Assembly (NCBI RefSeq): GCF_002222655.1
Contig: NZ_CP022423.1
Span: forward strand, 1-64,000
Direction of reading: 5' to 3'
Source: Vitreoscilla filiformis
Lineage (GTDB): Bacteria; Pseudomonadota; Gammaproteobacteria; Burkholderiales; Burkholderiaceae_C
Length of the DNA: 64,000 nt
Below the pieces are notes generated by a model, which saw only the letters and a program-made list of their open reading frames with translations, made no database searches and was not told where the DNA came from. The first letter of the stretch is position 1; every line of letters starts with the position of its first letter. Made by a program: the position numbers and the translations under genes. Positions 33,772 to 43,391 of this stretch are shown here, one piece after another.

Positions 33772-34953
33772 TCAGCGCCCCGCCACCCGGTGCAACTGAC
33801 GCACGGTCATCCACCACCCCAACCCTGTCAGCACCAGACACACCGTCCAACTGTTTAGCACAGGCCACAGCCCCAGCGCATCGCCTTGCAGCACCCGATT
33901 CATCAGGGTGGCTTGCCCCAAACCCGGCACCCAGATGTGCCAAGCGGGTTCCCGTCCTCCGCCCAACTGCCCCAGCAAGGGCAACAGCGACACCAGCATC
34001 ACCAGCAACGAGCACCCCGCCTGCGCCTCCTTCACACTGCGCGCACGGATGGCCAACGCCATGAGCCACGCCGCCAGTGCCGAGGCCAGCGGCACCAGCA
34101 ACCACAACAACTTGGCAGCCTCCCAAGGGCCGTAGTCGAACCATTCGGCCATGCCTGGGTGGTTCAGCCCCCAACGGCCCAGCAGAAAACCCAGGCAGCT
34201 CAACAACGCAATCGCCAGACCGAGCAGTGAGGCCGCCGCCCACTTGCCCAACACCAGCGCCCACGGCGACACCGGACTCATCAGCAGCGGCGCCAGCGAA
34301 CCGCGCTCGCGCTCGCCGGCGGTGCTGTCCAGCGCGCTGTTCATGGTGCCGTAGAGCACCGCCATCAACACAAAAAACGGCAAACCCATCAGGGGTGATG
34401 GGCCACGCTTACCGGCATCCATCAAGGTTCGCATCTCCACTTGCACGGGCCGCACCAAGGACAGGGCCACCCCGCGCAGCGCCAATCGCAGCATGGCTTG
34501 CTCTTGGTTGAAGCCTTGCACCAGCGCTTGCACCTGGTTGGCCGCCACCTGGCCGCGTGTGCCGCCGGACGCCCACAGTGTCACGGTGGGTTGTCCGCCT
34601 TGGCGCCACACGGGGTCGAAGTCGGCAGGCACACGCAACACCGCGCCTTCGAGTTGGCGCTCGCGCAGTTGCGTTTCCCAGTCCGCCGGCGGGCCTTGGA
34701 CGCGGTAGCCCTGCCGCGCCGCGTAGTTCACCCACTGCGGCGCGTGCTCAGCCCCCACCACCCACAGCTCACGCGCTTGCACGCGCTGCGCCACATCACG
34801 CACCTCCCACGAAATCGCCACCAGCAACAGCGGCGCCAACAACACCGCACTCAGCAGCGTGATGAGCAAGGTGCGGCGGTCGCGCAGCATGTCCACACAT
34901 TCTTTGCGCAGCACGTGGCCCATGGCCGGCACATCTTGACGCCAACGCTTCAT
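33772..34953 (-). CDS. NatB-like ABC-2 type permease
   Basis: 393 aa from ATG 34953 (MKRWRQDVPAMGHVLRKECVDMLRDRRTL). One N-terminal helix, a ~150-residue extracytoplasmic domain, then five to six helices with 'GERERGSLAPLLMSPVSPWALVLGKW', the ABC-2 signature also found in NatB sodium exporters. The substrate is not predictable. It is the third gene of a hydrolase-ATPase-permease operon, each overlapping the next by four bases. Confidence 0.85.
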   Translation of the reverse strand: MKRWRQDVPAMGHVLRKECVDMLRDRRTLLITLLSAVLLAPLLLVAISWEVRDVAQRVQARELWVVGAEHAPQWVNYAARQGYRVQGPPADWETQLRERQLEGAVLRVPADFDPVWRQGGQPTVTLWASGGTRGQVAANQVQALVQGFNQEQAMLRLALRGVALSLVRPVQVEMRTLMDAGKRGPSPLMGLPFFVLMAVLYGTMNSALDSTAGERERGSLAPLLMSPVSPWALVLGKWAAASLLGLAIALLSCLGFLLGRWGLNHPGMAEWFDYGPWEAAKLLWLLVPLASALAAWLMALAIRARSVKEAQAGCSLLVMLVSLLPLLGQLGGGREPAWHIWVPGLGQATLMNRVLQGDALGLWPVLNSWTVCLVLTGLGWWMTVRQLHRVAGR

Positions 34954-35711
34954 GGCCCGTCTCCCACATGATCGGCCCCAAACGCCAGATGCACGAACGC
35001 CGATTCGAAGTCGGTTTGTGCGGTGGCGGCCCGCAAGGCGTTTACCGTTCCCTGGGCCACGGTGCGCCCTTGCGCCACGATCACCACTTGATCGCTGAGC
35101 CGCTCGACCTCTTGCATGATGTGGGTGGACAGCACGATGCACTTGCCCGCCTCATCACGCAACCGCCGCAGGATGCGACGCAGCGCCCGGGTGGCCAGCA
35201 CGTCCAGCCCGTTGGTGGGCTCGTCCAGCACGATGTTGGGCGGATCATGAATCAGCGCCCGCGCCAGCGCGGTTTTCATGCGTTCCCCTTGGCTGAAACC
35301 GGCGGTCGGGCGATCCAACACCGCTTCCAGCTCCAGCCATTGCGCCAGTTGTTCGGTGCGCTGGCGGGCTTGCGCCTCGGCCAGCCCATGCAAACGGGCG
35401 TGGTACAGGATGTTTTCGCGGGCCGTCAGCCGGGTGTAGAGCCCGCGCTCGTCTGACAACCACCCCAGCCGCGCCCGCACCGCCCGAGGTTCGCGCAGCC
35501 CGTCCAAACCATCGATACGGATGCTGCCGTTGTCCGGCGACAGCAGGCCCGCGACCATGCGCAACGTGGTGGTTTTGCCAGCGCCATTGGGGCCGAGCAG
35601 CGCCGTGATACATCCGTCCGGCGCACACCAACTGACGTGGCGCACAGCCACCACCGCCGGTTGTCGCCACCCCGCCGCGAACCGGCAGGCCAGGTGTTCG
35701 ACCTCGATCAT
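34950..35711 (-). CDS. NatA-like ABC transporter ATPase
   Basis: 253 aa with Walker A 'GPNGAGKTTTLRM', signature 'FSQGERMKTALARAL' and Walker B 'IVLDEPTNGLD'. The degenerate signature FSQGE and the GLD-loop fit the NatA/CcmA group that works with ABC-2 permeases. It lies between and overlaps (ATGA at both ends) the hydrolase and permease genes, so the three are translated together. Confidence 0.9.
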   Translation of the reverse strand: MIEVEHLACRFAAGWRQPAVVAVRHVSWCAPDGCITALLGPNGAGKTTTLRMVAGLLSPDNGSIRIDGLDGLREPRAVRARLGWLSDERGLYTRLTARENILYHARLHGLAEAQARQRTEQLAQWLELEAVLDRPTAGFSQGERMKTALARALIHDPPNIVLDEPTNGLDVLATRALRRILRRLRDEAGKCIVLSTHIMQEVERLSDQVVIVAQGRTVAQGTVNALRAATAQTDFESAFVHLAFGADHVGDGP

Positions 35712-37201
35712 CGTGAACCTCCCGACGCGGGTTCCAAGGGCAGCACCGCCAGCGGGCGAGGTCGAGCGCGGGTGCAGCGCGGTGCGCCTTGTTGAACAAC
35801 CGCTTGCGCGGCCTCGTCATTGGGCGCATCGAGGAAACGGGCCACCAACTCGCCTACGCATCCTTGGCTGAGCTGCCCATGGCCTTGCCCTGGCATCACC
35901 AGCGATTGAGCCCGTGTGCCCAGTTGGGTTTGCAGCCGTTGCGCTTGAGACGGTGGCGTCACCGGATCCCACTCCCCCGACATCAACAGCGTCGCCACAG
36001 GCACCGGGCCGACGCGGTAAAACGCCTCCGGCACAGGGCCGCGTGGCCAACGGCGGCAGATGTCCCGGTACGGTGCCACCAGCGCTTGGGCCCCCGATGC
36101 GGCAGGCGCTTGCCACAACGCCGGGCCATCCTCCGAGCACAGCACCGAGAAGTGCATGCCGCTGGCCAGCCTGCTCTGTGCCTGTCCCAACGCCGCCGCC
36201 AGTCCGACCAGGGGCGTGAAACGCCCTGCCGCTGCGGCGTCGATCGCCAAAGGCAAACCCGCCGCCAAAAAAGGGGCGTACAGCGGCGCGTGAACCAGTG
36301 CCGCCAGCACCTCGTGCGTCAGGGTGAAGCGCTCAGGCTGACCACTCACGGGATGGGGCACCGTCACCTCACGCGGCAGCCCGGACTGCAACTGGCGCCA
36401 CTGGCGCCGCAACTGCGGATACTGCCGCGCACACGCCGCATCGGCCTCACAGCCGGCGAACATCCCTTCCAGAGCGCGTTGGCTGGCTTGCGCGGCACTG
36501 AGCGGCACATTCACATCCGGCGGCACCACCCCATCCAGCACCACACGGCGCACCCGCTGGGGCTGCTGGCGCAGGAATTCCAACGCCGCCCGGCTGCCAT
36601 ACGACACCCCGATCAGATTCCAGCGCTCCACCCCCAACGCCGCCCGCACCGCATCGACATCGGCCATGGCGATGGACGTGGTGTACTGGCGCACATCCCC
36701 GTGCGGCAGGGCCTGCAAACGTGCCAAACAGCGCTGGGCCATCGCGTTGGACGGCGGTTGCAGTTGGGCAGCCAACGTTCGAGGCGTGGGGTCATCCTCC
36801 TCGCAGCGCAGGGGGGCGCTGCGCCCCGTGCCACGTTGATCGATGAGCAGCACATCGCGCTGCGCCAGCACGGGTGCCAGCCAGGTGTGGAGCGGCCCCG
36901 CCAAATCGATGGCGCTTTGCCCTGGCCCCCCAGCGAAAAATACCACCGGATCGGCAGCGGGCCGACGGCTGCGTGCCGGCAGCATGGCCAGGTGCAGCGT
37001 CACCGTGCGCCCTTGGGGTGCGGCGGGGTCCAAAGGCCGCGTCAACACCCCACAGCGTGCGGCGCGCTCCACCCCCGGCAACCAGCATGCCGACCACGCC
37101 AGGTCGGCCTGTGCCACTGCCGGCCAGACCCACAGGCTGAACGCCAGCCCGAGCCACACACCGCACCAGCGGCGCGCCCCACCTCGTGTGCTTGTTTGCA
37201 T
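35708..37201 (-). CDS. Secreted TAP-like alpha/beta hydrolase (tripeptidyl aminopeptidase type)
   Basis: 497 aa. Residues 1-31 form a Sec signal peptide ending AVAQA. An alpha/beta hydrolase fold with oxyanion HGGPG-like 'FFAGGPGQS', 'DQRGTGRS' and nucleophile GVSYGS (Ser200) follows, and the TAP C-terminal part has 'LLMSGEWDPVTPPSQAQRL' (Asp) and 'GQGHG' (His). Such enzymes trim short peptides or esters in the periplasm or outside. Coupling to a NatAB-like transporter is seen in several betaproteobacteria; the joint function is not known to me. A role in handling the nearby exported peptide is speculative. Confidence 0.85.
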   Translation of the reverse strand: MQTSTRGGARRWCGVWLGLAFSLWVWPAVAQADLAWSACWLPGVERAARCGVLTRPLDPAAPQGRTVTLHLAMLPARSRRPAADPVVFFAGGPGQSAIDLAGPLHTWLAPVLAQRDVLLIDQRGTGRSAPLRCEEDDPTPRTLAAQLQPPSNAMAQRCLARLQALPHGDVRQYTTSIAMADVDAVRAALGVERWNLIGVSYGSRAALEFLRQQPQRVRRVVLDGVVPPDVNVPLSAAQASQRALEGMFAGCEADAACARQYPQLRRQWRQLQSGLPREVTVPHPVSGQPERFTLTHEVLAALVHAPLYAPFLAAGLPLAIDAAAAGRFTPLVGLAAALGQAQSRLASGMHFSVLCSEDGPALWQAPAASGAQALVAPYRDICRRWPRGPVPEAFYRVGPVPVATLLMSGEWDPVTPPSQAQRLQTQLGTRAQSLVMPGQGHGQLSQGCVGELVARFLDAPNDEAAQAVVQQGAPRCTRARPRPLAVLPLEPASGGSR

Positions 37202-37326
37202 GGGCAGATTTTCACTTGCTTGACCATCCTTCAGTCACTTTGAGCCAGGTCTTCAAAACGGCTGGCTTTCGTGTGCCCTGCAAGCTGGCAGCATCGCAAG
37301 GGTCAAATCCCAATTTGGAGACTGTC

Positions 37327-37935
37327 ATGAAGCTTTTTTACAGCCCTGGCGCTTGCTCGCTGTCCCCGCACATTGCCCTGCGTGAAGCGGGTTTGCCGTT
37401 CGAACTGGTGCTGGCCAGCCCGAAAACCAAACAACTGGCCGACGGCAGCGATTACCGCATCATCAACCCCAAAGGCCAGGTGCCCGCCCTGCTGCTGGAC
37501 GATGGCCAACTGCTGACCGAAGGCGCTGTCATCGTGCAGTACATCGCCGACCAAGTCGCCCCCAGCGAGCTGCTGCCCGCCGCCGGCACGATGGCGCGCT
37601 ACCGCGTGCTCGAATGGCTGAACTACATCACCACCGAATTGCACAAGAGTTTCGGCCCGCTGTTCAACCCCACCTTCCCGGTCGAAGGCAAACCGTTTTT
37701 CCAAAACGCGCTGCTGCAACGCTTGGCCTGGGTGGACAGCCAACTGGCCAGCCAACCCTACCTCACCGGTGAAGCGTTCACCGTGGCGGATGGTTACTTG
37801 TTTGTGGTGACGAATTGGACGAAATTCGTCGGGCTGGACATCTCGAACTTGCCGCACTTGGGCGCGTTCATGGGCCGCGTGGCGGCACGCCCCGCCGTGC
37901 AAGCCGCCCTCCAAGCGGAAGGCCTGCTGAAGTAA
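37327..37935 (+). CDS. gstA: Glutathione S-transferase, beta class (GstA)
   Basis: 202 aa from ATG 37327. MKLFYSPGACSLSPHIALREAG carries Cys10, the beta-class catalytic cysteine, and 'NPKGQVPALLLDDGQLLTEGAVIVQYIAD' is the glutathione-binding thioredoxin fold with the cis-proline and SD/TE element. The C-terminal helical domain is complete. It detoxifies electrophiles with glutathione in the cytosol. It lies 14 bases before the pirin gene and probably shares its promoter. Confidence 0.93.
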   Translation: MKLFYSPGACSLSPHIALREAGLPFELVLASPKTKQLADGSDYRIINPKGQVPALLLDDGQLLTEGAVIVQYIADQVAPSELLPAAGTMARYRVLEWLNYITTELHKSFGPLFNPTFPVEGKPFFQNALLQRLAWVDSQLASQPYLTGEAFTVADGYLFVVTNWTKFVGLDISNLPHLGAFMGRVAARPAVQAALQAEGLLK

Positions 37936-37949
37936 CCCAGGAACGCACC

Positions 37950-38831
37950 ATGACCTCTGCCCCACCCGCTGTGCATCGCCCCCGGGCGCTGGAACACCTC
38001 ATTGCTGGCCGACCCACGCGGGACGGGGCGGGCGTCCAGCTCACGCGCTTGCTCACGCCAGCCCTGCACCAGCGGCTGGATCCGTTTTTGATGCTCGATC
38101 ATTTCGGTGCCGAAAGCGCGGACGGCTACATCGCCGGTTTCCCCGATCACCCGCATCGGGGTTTTGAAACCGTGACTTACATGATCGAAGGCCGCATGCG
38201 CCACCGCGATTCGGCCGGCCACCAAGGCTTGTTGGACAACGGCGCGGTGCAATGGATGACCGCCGGGCGCGGCGTGATTCACAGCGAAATGCCCGAGCAA
38301 GAAGATGGCCGCATGGAAGGGTTCCAACTTTGGCTGAACCTGCCCGCGCGCCAGAAAATGATGCCGGCGTGGTACCGCGACTTCCCCGCCGCATCGTTGC
38401 CGCGTTGGCACGACGAGGCCGGCGTGACGGTCACGGTGATTGCCGGGGCTTCCCACGGCGTGCCGGGAGCCGTTCAGCGAGCCCACACCGAGCCGCTTTA
38501 CCTGGTGGTGCAGATGGCCCCGGGCACCGTGTTTGAACAACCCCTGCCCTCGTCCCACAACGCGTTTCTGTGCGTGTATCGCGGTGCGATCCACGTCGAA
38601 GCGGAAATGGGTGGGGACGAGGTGCCCGCTGGGCCGCTGGCCTTGCTGGCCAACACCCCGGACAGCGACGGCGTGCGCCTGCGCAACGCCGGCACCACCG
38701 AGGCCCGACTGCTGTTGATCGCGGGCCGGCCTCTGGGTGAGCCCATCGTGTCCTACGGGCCGTTCGTGATGAACACCGAGGCCGAGATCGTTCAGGCCAT
38801 GCAGGACTATCGCAGTGGCCGCTTGGCCTGA
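37950..38831 (+). CDS. Pirin family bicupin protein
   Basis: 293 aa from ATG 37950. 'FPDHPHRGFETVTYMIEGRMRHRDSAGHQG' provides the two His, one His/Glu iron-binding set of the N-terminal cupin, and 'MTAGRGVIHSEMPE' the second half; a C-terminal cupin and the pirin tail 'GEPIVSYGPFVMNTEAEI' follow. Bacterial pirins such as YhhW have quercetinase activity; others regulate pyruvate metabolism. It is co-directional with gstA, suggesting a shared role in dealing with reactive or aromatic compounds. Confidence 0.92.
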   Translation: MTSAPPAVHRPRALEHLIAGRPTRDGAGVQLTRLLTPALHQRLDPFLMLDHFGAESADGYIAGFPDHPHRGFETVTYMIEGRMRHRDSAGHQGLLDNGAVQWMTAGRGVIHSEMPEQEDGRMEGFQLWLNLPARQKMMPAWYRDFPAASLPRWHDEAGVTVTVIAGASHGVPGAVQRAHTEPLYLVVQMAPGTVFEQPLPSSHNAFLCVYRGAIHVEAEMGGDEVPAGPLALLANTPDSDGVRLRNAGTTEARLLLIAGRPLGEPIVSYGPFVMNTEAEIVQAMQDYRSGRLA

Positions 38832-38855
38832 GCCTGCGCCACCGCGTTGCGCCGA

Positions 38856-40151
38856 TCAGCGATCGGCGTAAAACTTCACTTGCAGGGCGTTGGCGTCCGA
38901 CGAGGACGGCTTTTCCCAAATGAAGGCGGTGTAGACGCCTTGGCTGTCGAAGTCGTCGGTGTCGTTGTTGTAGATCTCGGTGGTTTGGGTCTCCACCAAC
39001 ACACTCAGATCGGTGCCAGCGGTGCGGGTCACGTAGGCCGAGGCTTCACCGTAGGCGATGTCGCTCGTGCCCGTGCTGGTGCCACCAACGCTCAGGGACA
39101 TGTTGTCACTCGACAGCGATGGCACCGCGTGAATCACCCGCAGCTTGAACGAGCTGGAAGCCGCCAAGCGGTTGTTATCCACAAACGCCGTCACCGTGGT
39201 ATCGCTGGCATCGGTGCCTGTGACCAGCAGGGTCACGTCGGTGCCCGCCTTGAGGGTCAGCGACTGCTCGGCCAGCGCCACGGCGTTGACCTTGGTCACC
39301 ACGGCAACCGTGCCAGCCGTCACCAACTGGTAGTCCGCCACCAGCGGCGACTTGGTGGCCGATTGCAGCGTTTCCCCATCGATCTTCATCGCCACCTTGC
39401 CGTTGGCCGACACCGCCGACACCACACGCACCCGCGCTTGGGTGTTGGCCAGCGACGTCAGACCGCCCCCTTGTTGCAACAGGTGGCCGTTGAGCAACAC
39501 ACCGCTGCTGCCAGGCGACAGCAACAGGGTGTAAACCTTCTGGGATTCGAACGTCACCGTCACGTCCAGGCGCACATCGTTGATGTCGCCGGCGGTGGTC
39601 ACGCGCAGGCGGTAGGTGCCGGCGTCCACCGTTTTGGGCGACTTGCGCGTCCCGCCCGACAGGCTCGAAGCGAACGACGAAGCGGAATCCAGCGTGTCAT
39701 CCACACCGGTGAAGAACACGTCCAGATCGCCGGCGTCCACCGAGGCGTTCAGCACGGCCAAGGTGGCCTCGCCTGAATTCGGGGTGTCCTCGTTTTCGAT
39801 GTAGTAGGCCAGCGCTGCATCGTCGCCCGACCAGCCGTAAAGCACGAAGGTGTAATCCTCGTCCGAGCTGAGGCTGACCGATTTGGCCACCAAGTCACTG
39901 GCCGAACCGCTGGCCCGCACCGTGACATCGATCGACCCACTGGACACATCCGAGTACCCGCTGACGGTGCCAAACTCGACGTCCGAAAACACCGTGTCCC
40001 CGTCCACCTTCATGCCCACACCGGTGTAGCTCGGGTTGACGTTGATGAAACGCACCTGGGCTTGTCCGCCATCGCTGTTGCTGCCACAACCCGTCAGCAC
40101 GGTGCTCAGGGGCGCTGCGGCCATGAAACTCAGGAAAGTTCGCTTTTTCAT
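38856..40151 (-). CDS. DUF4397 lipoprotein
   Basis: 431 aa from ATG 40151. The signal MKKRTFLSFMAAAPLSTVLTGC carries a lipobox with Cys22 as the lipidated residue. Two repeats of a beta-sandwich follow, each beginning like 'VRFINVNPSYTGVGMKVDGD' and 'RVVSAVSANGKVAMKIDGE', then a third 'LRVIHAVPSLSSDNMSLSV'; these are DUF4397 domains, typical of surface or periplasmic proteins of unknown function. The high content of Ser, Thr and Asp fits an exported protein. It converges with the pirin gene. Confidence 0.85.
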   Translation of the reverse strand: MKKRTFLSFMAAAPLSTVLTGCGSNSDGGQAQVRFINVNPSYTGVGMKVDGDTVFSDVEFGTVSGYSDVSSGSIDVTVRASGSASDLVAKSVSLSSDEDYTFVLYGWSGDDAALAYYIENEDTPNSGEATLAVLNASVDAGDLDVFFTGVDDTLDSASSFASSLSGGTRKSPKTVDAGTYRLRVTTAGDINDVRLDVTVTFESQKVYTLLLSPGSSGVLLNGHLLQQGGGLTSLANTQARVRVVSAVSANGKVAMKIDGETLQSATKSPLVADYQLVTAGTVAVVTKVNAVALAEQSLTLKAGTDVTLLVTGTDASDTTVTAFVDNNRLAASSSFKLRVIHAVPSLSSDNMSLSVGGTSTGTSDIAYGEASAYVTRTAGTDLSVLVETQTTEIYNNDTDDFDSQGVYTAFIWEKPSSSDANALQVKFYADR

Positions 40152-40200
40152 CGGGGCGTCCTGTATCGGTCGGTCTGTCGAAAATCGCGCGATTATGAAC

Positions 40201-41529
40201 TCAGCGCGTTGCTGGTGCGTTGCCCGCATCGGCGGGCAGCAGGGTCTCCAGGCAGTGTTCCTGAAGGCCGTAAAACGCTTTGATTTGGGCCACCTGGGCC
40301 CTCACCTGGGCGCGGTGCGCGGCTTCGTCATGGCGGGGCCGGGGGCGGCGAATCGCCAAAATCATTTTGTTCTTGCTGGTGTGCTCCAAGGCCACGAACT
40401 CGAACACCTGGGTGTCGTAGCCGTGGGCTTCGAGCAGCAGGGCGCGCAAGCTGTCGGTCACCATCTCGGCTTGCTGGCCCAAGTGGATGCCGTGTTGCAA
40501 CATCGGGCGCAGCACCTCCGGCAAGTGCATTTGCGGGCGGATTTGTTTGTGGCAGCACGGCGCGCTCAAGATGATGGCCGCCCCCGCCTTGACCCCTATG
40601 GCCAAGGCGAAGTCGGTGGCGGTGTCGCAAGCATGCAGGGCGATCATCACATCCAGCCGCGCCGGCACGTGGCTGCGCACGTCACCGCAGACGAAGTGCA
40701 AACCATCGAGTTGCCGCCGCCGCGCTGCGGCTTCGCACAACGTCACCAAGTCCTCGCGCAGCTCCACTCCGCTGACTTCAGCCTGCCAGCCGCGTGTGTG
40801 CGTCAGATGGTGGTGCGTGGCAAACGTCAGGTAACCCTTGCCGGCGCCAAAGTCCACCACGGTGACCGGGCTGGGCGTGCCTTGCGCCGTGAGCGGCGGG
40901 GTGAAGCGCGCTTCGTCCAGTGCGTGATCCAGCACCTCCACAAACTTGTTGATCTGCTTCCACTTGCGCGCCATCGCGGGCACCAAGCGCTGGCGTTCGT
41001 CGGTCACGCCCAAGTCCTGCAAGAACGGTGCGTCCAGCGAAAGAAAACGGCGCTTGGCCCGGTCATGGCCGGTGGCGGCGGGGGCTTCAGTGGGCGCTGC
41101 GGCGGCGGTGTGCGTCAGGCCGATCTTGCCGCGTTTGCTGATCATCAACTGCCATTCACCCTCGGTGGTGAACAAATGCCCGTGGCTGAACGCGCCGGTC
41201 TCGCTGAGCCACTCACGCACCCCGGCCAGGCCTTCGGCGATGGGGGGGTTTTTGGTGATGTCTCGCGTTTTGTGGTGATAAACCAGGCTCAGACAGGGTT
41301 CGCCCCGCAGCACGATCACCCGAGCACTCAACTTGAGCCAATCTCCCGCAGCCGCTCGGGGCTTGGCCAGCACCAGTTTGATGCAACTTTGATCGGCCAC
41401 GCTGCGGGCCAGCACCTCGAAAAAACGTTCGCGCCGAGCCAAGTCGGCCAGGGCTTGACGCTGCGAAGCCAGTGGGGTGTCACTCGATCCATCGGACGAT
41501 GGCACGGAAGGGGGAAAAGCGGCGCTCAT
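40201..41529 (-). CDS. Class I SAM methyltransferase (METTL25/RRNAD1-like)
   Basis: 442 aa from ATG 41529 (MSAAFPPSVP). The SAM-binding motif 'VVDFGAGKGYLTFATHHHL' and, further on, 'IALHACDTATDFAL' and 'ILSAPCCHKQI' are typical of the Methyltransf_32 group, related to eukaryotic METTL25/RRNAD1. The N-terminal 150 residues include 'LSARVIVLRGEPCLSLVYHHKTRDITKN', an RNA-binding-like region. The target is unknown, perhaps rRNA or tRNA. It is 27 bases downstream of the zinc operon's last gene and could be its tail. Confidence 0.85.
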   Translation of the reverse strand: MSAAFPPSVPSSDGSSDTPLASQRQALADLARRERFFEVLARSVADQSCIKLVLAKPRAAAGDWLKLSARVIVLRGEPCLSLVYHHKTRDITKNPPIAEGLAGVREWLSETGAFSHGHLFTTEGEWQLMISKRGKIGLTHTAAAAPTEAPAATGHDRAKRRFLSLDAPFLQDLGVTDERQRLVPAMARKWKQINKFVEVLDHALDEARFTPPLTAQGTPSPVTVVDFGAGKGYLTFATHHHLTHTRGWQAEVSGVELREDLVTLCEAAARRRQLDGLHFVCGDVRSHVPARLDVMIALHACDTATDFALAIGVKAGAAIILSAPCCHKQIRPQMHLPEVLRPMLQHGIHLGQQAEMVTDSLRALLLEAHGYDTQVFEFVALEHTSKNKMILAIRRPRPRHDEAAHRAQVRAQVAQIKAFYGLQEHCLETLLPADAGNAPATR

Positions 41530-41556
41530 GCGCCGATTGTCCCGCTGCTTCACCGT

Positions 41557-42114
41557 TCAGCGGCTGGCACCGCTGGCGTAACTCTCCGCCAAGCCGCCCT
41601 CGATGGCGTAACCGCTCACCCCTTGCGATGAAGTGGCCCGGCGCACCCGCAACACGCCCGACACCGTCACGGCTTCCATCGAACGCAGCGGGTGCGGCTT
41701 GGTCAAGATCACATGCACGATTTGGTTCGCTGGCGGCGGCGGCGTGTGGATGCACGCGCCAAAGTACGGCACCAACAACAGCTCACGCAGCGGCCCCAGT
41801 GGCCGATCGAGCGGCACCACGTAACCGGACAGGCGCAGCGCCCGGCCATCGAGTTCGGGGCGGGTGGGAGCGTTGTCCCAGGCGGCGCGCATTTCACGCA
41901 TCAGGGCTTGGGCACGGGCGCTGTTGTCGCTGAGTTGGGACAGGTCGCTGGTTTCTTGCGCCATGGCCTTCATCGGATTCCAGCCAGGAGGCATCAGTGC
42001 CGCCCAATCGAGTGGTTGGCCGGTGGGATCGGCCGCACGGGTCAGCTTCGTCCAGCCCAGCAAGCCCAAGGCCATCATCAGCCCACGGCGGCGCCACAGC
42101 GCATTCGATTCCAC
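41557..42114 (-). CDS. DUF3299 periplasmic protein (ZrgD-like)
   Basis: 185 aa from GTG 42114, two bases after the permease stop. A signal peptide (to ~residue 26, 'LMMALGLLGWTKLTRA') is followed by 'LRLSGYVVPLDRPLGPLRELLLVPYFGACIHTPPPPANQIVHV', the DUF3299 core with its conserved Cys-Ile-His metal-like site. In Vibrio cholerae a DUF3299 gene belongs to the zinc-regulated zrgABCDE cluster, whose order DUF2796-ATPase-permease-DUF3299 is the same as here. It probably handles zinc in the periplasm. Confidence 0.8.
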   Translation of the reverse strand: MESNALWRRRGLMMALGLLGWTKLTRAADPTGQPLDWAALMPPGWNPMKAMAQETSDLSQLSDNSARAQALMREMRAAWDNAPTRPELDGRALRLSGYVVPLDRPLGPLRELLLVPYFGACIHTPPPPANQIVHVILTKPHPLRSMEAVTVSGVLRVRRATSSQGVSGYAIEGGLAESYASGASR

Positions 42115-42116
42115 GT

Positions 42117-43391
42117 TCAACCCCCTTGCGGTGACAACCCATCGGCCAACGACAGCCGATACGCTCGCCACGCCGGCAGCATGCTGGCCCCCATGCCGGC
42201 GGCGATCATGCCACCGAGCCAAGCCCAGGGCAGGCGTTCCAGGCTCAAGGGCTGAAGGGTCACCCCCCACCAAATTTGGCTGGAAGGTGCCACCAGCGCC
42301 AGAACGCCCGCCGCCACCGCCGTGCCCAACAACACGCCCAAGGCGCTCACGCCCGTGCCTTCCAGCACCAGCAACCCCAGCAGATGGCGCGGCGCCGCCC
42401 CCACCGCACGCAGCACCGCCAGCTCGCGCCGCCGCTGTTCCAGCCCGGTGAGGATCACCGCCACCAGCCCCACCAAACTGACACCCGCCACCAAGGTGCT
42501 CAATACCCGCAGCGCTTGGCTGACGCTGCCCACCATGTCCCACAGCTCATCGAGCACCACACCGGGCAGGACGGCCATGAGCGGCTCGTTCTCTGCCGCC
42601 ATCACCCGGCGCTGCACGGCAAACACGGCGGTGCGGGTGTGCAGCCCCACCAGCGCTGCGGTAACGGTGCTTGGCGTCAAATTCATCTGCCGCGCTTGCT
42701 CGGGAGACACGCTCAGGCCCGGCATCGGCACCCCGGCCCACCAATCGACGTGCAACGCTTGCATGCCGCTCAACAAAATGTGGACAGAACGATCCACCGC
42801 CGTGCCCGTGCGCGCCAACACGCCCACGACCCGAAACGGCTTGTCCGCGTGCTGGGTGCCGGGCAACTGGCCGTCGCCGTGCGCCAACACCAGCCGATCC
42901 CCCAGTCGATGGCCGGCGCGTTCAGCCACTTCGGCGCCCAGCACCACATCGAACACATCGGCCATGGGTTGGCCTTGCTGGAAACGCAGCGTTTGCTGAT
43001 CCCCGTAGCGAAAATGGCGGAAGTAATCGGCGCTCGTGCCCACCACTGGGAAACCTCGGTAGGAATCCCCCAGCGCAATCGGGATCACCCAGGCCACGTC
43101 CGGATCGGCTTGCAGCGCCTGCACGCTGCGCCACGCGATGTTGTGGCTGGGATGGCCCAAGCGCATCACGGCGTACAGCAGCAACTGCACCGGGCTGGTT
43201 CGCGGCCCGACCACCAAGTCCGTGCCGGACACGGATTGCAGGAAGTTTTCGCGCACATCCTCCCGCACCCGCTCGACCATCAGCAGCAAAAACGCCGACA
43301 GCGCCACCGACATCACCACCCACGCCAGCCCAAACCGGCGATGCCAAGCGCTGCGCAGCGCCAACCGCCCCAGATGCCGCCAGGTGCTCAT
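42117..43391 (-). CDS. FtsX/MacB-type ABC permease of the zrg zinc system
   Basis: 424 aa from ATG 43391. One N-terminal membrane helix, a large periplasmic domain (~45-270) and three C-terminal helices including 'VILTGLEQRRRELAVLRAVGAAPRHLLGLL' are the FtsX/LolC arrangement, in which the ATPase powers periplasmic movement rather than classic transport. With its neighbours it matches the V. cholerae zrg cluster permease. The start overlaps the ATPase stop by four bases. Confidence 0.88.
   Translation of the reverse strand: MSTWRHLGRLALRSAWHRRFGLAWVVMSVALSAFLLLMVERVREDVRENFLQSVSGTDLVVGPRTSPVQLLLYAVMRLGHPSHNIAWRSVQALQADPDVAWVIPIALGDSYRGFPVVGTSADYFRHFRYGDQQTLRFQQGQPMADVFDVVLGAEVAERAGHRLGDRLVLAHGDGQLPGTQHADKPFRVVGVLARTGTAVDRSVHILLSGMQALHVDWWAGVPMPGLSVSPEQARQMNLTPSTVTAALVGLHTRTAVFAVQRRVMAAENEPLMAVLPGVVLDELWDMVGSVSQALRVLSTLVAGVSLVGLVAVILTGLEQRRRELAVLRAVGAAPRHLLGLLVLEGTGVSALGVLLGTAVAAGVLALVAPSSQIWWGVTLQPLSLERLPWAWLGGMIAAGMGASMLPAWRAYRLSLADGLSPQGG

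Noticed and set aside
38850..38868. Hairpin CGCCGATC/GATCGGCG as terminator between pirin and the DUF4397 gene
   Set aside because: There is no T-run on either strand, and the arms overlap the stop codon of the DUF4397 gene; the evidence is too weak.
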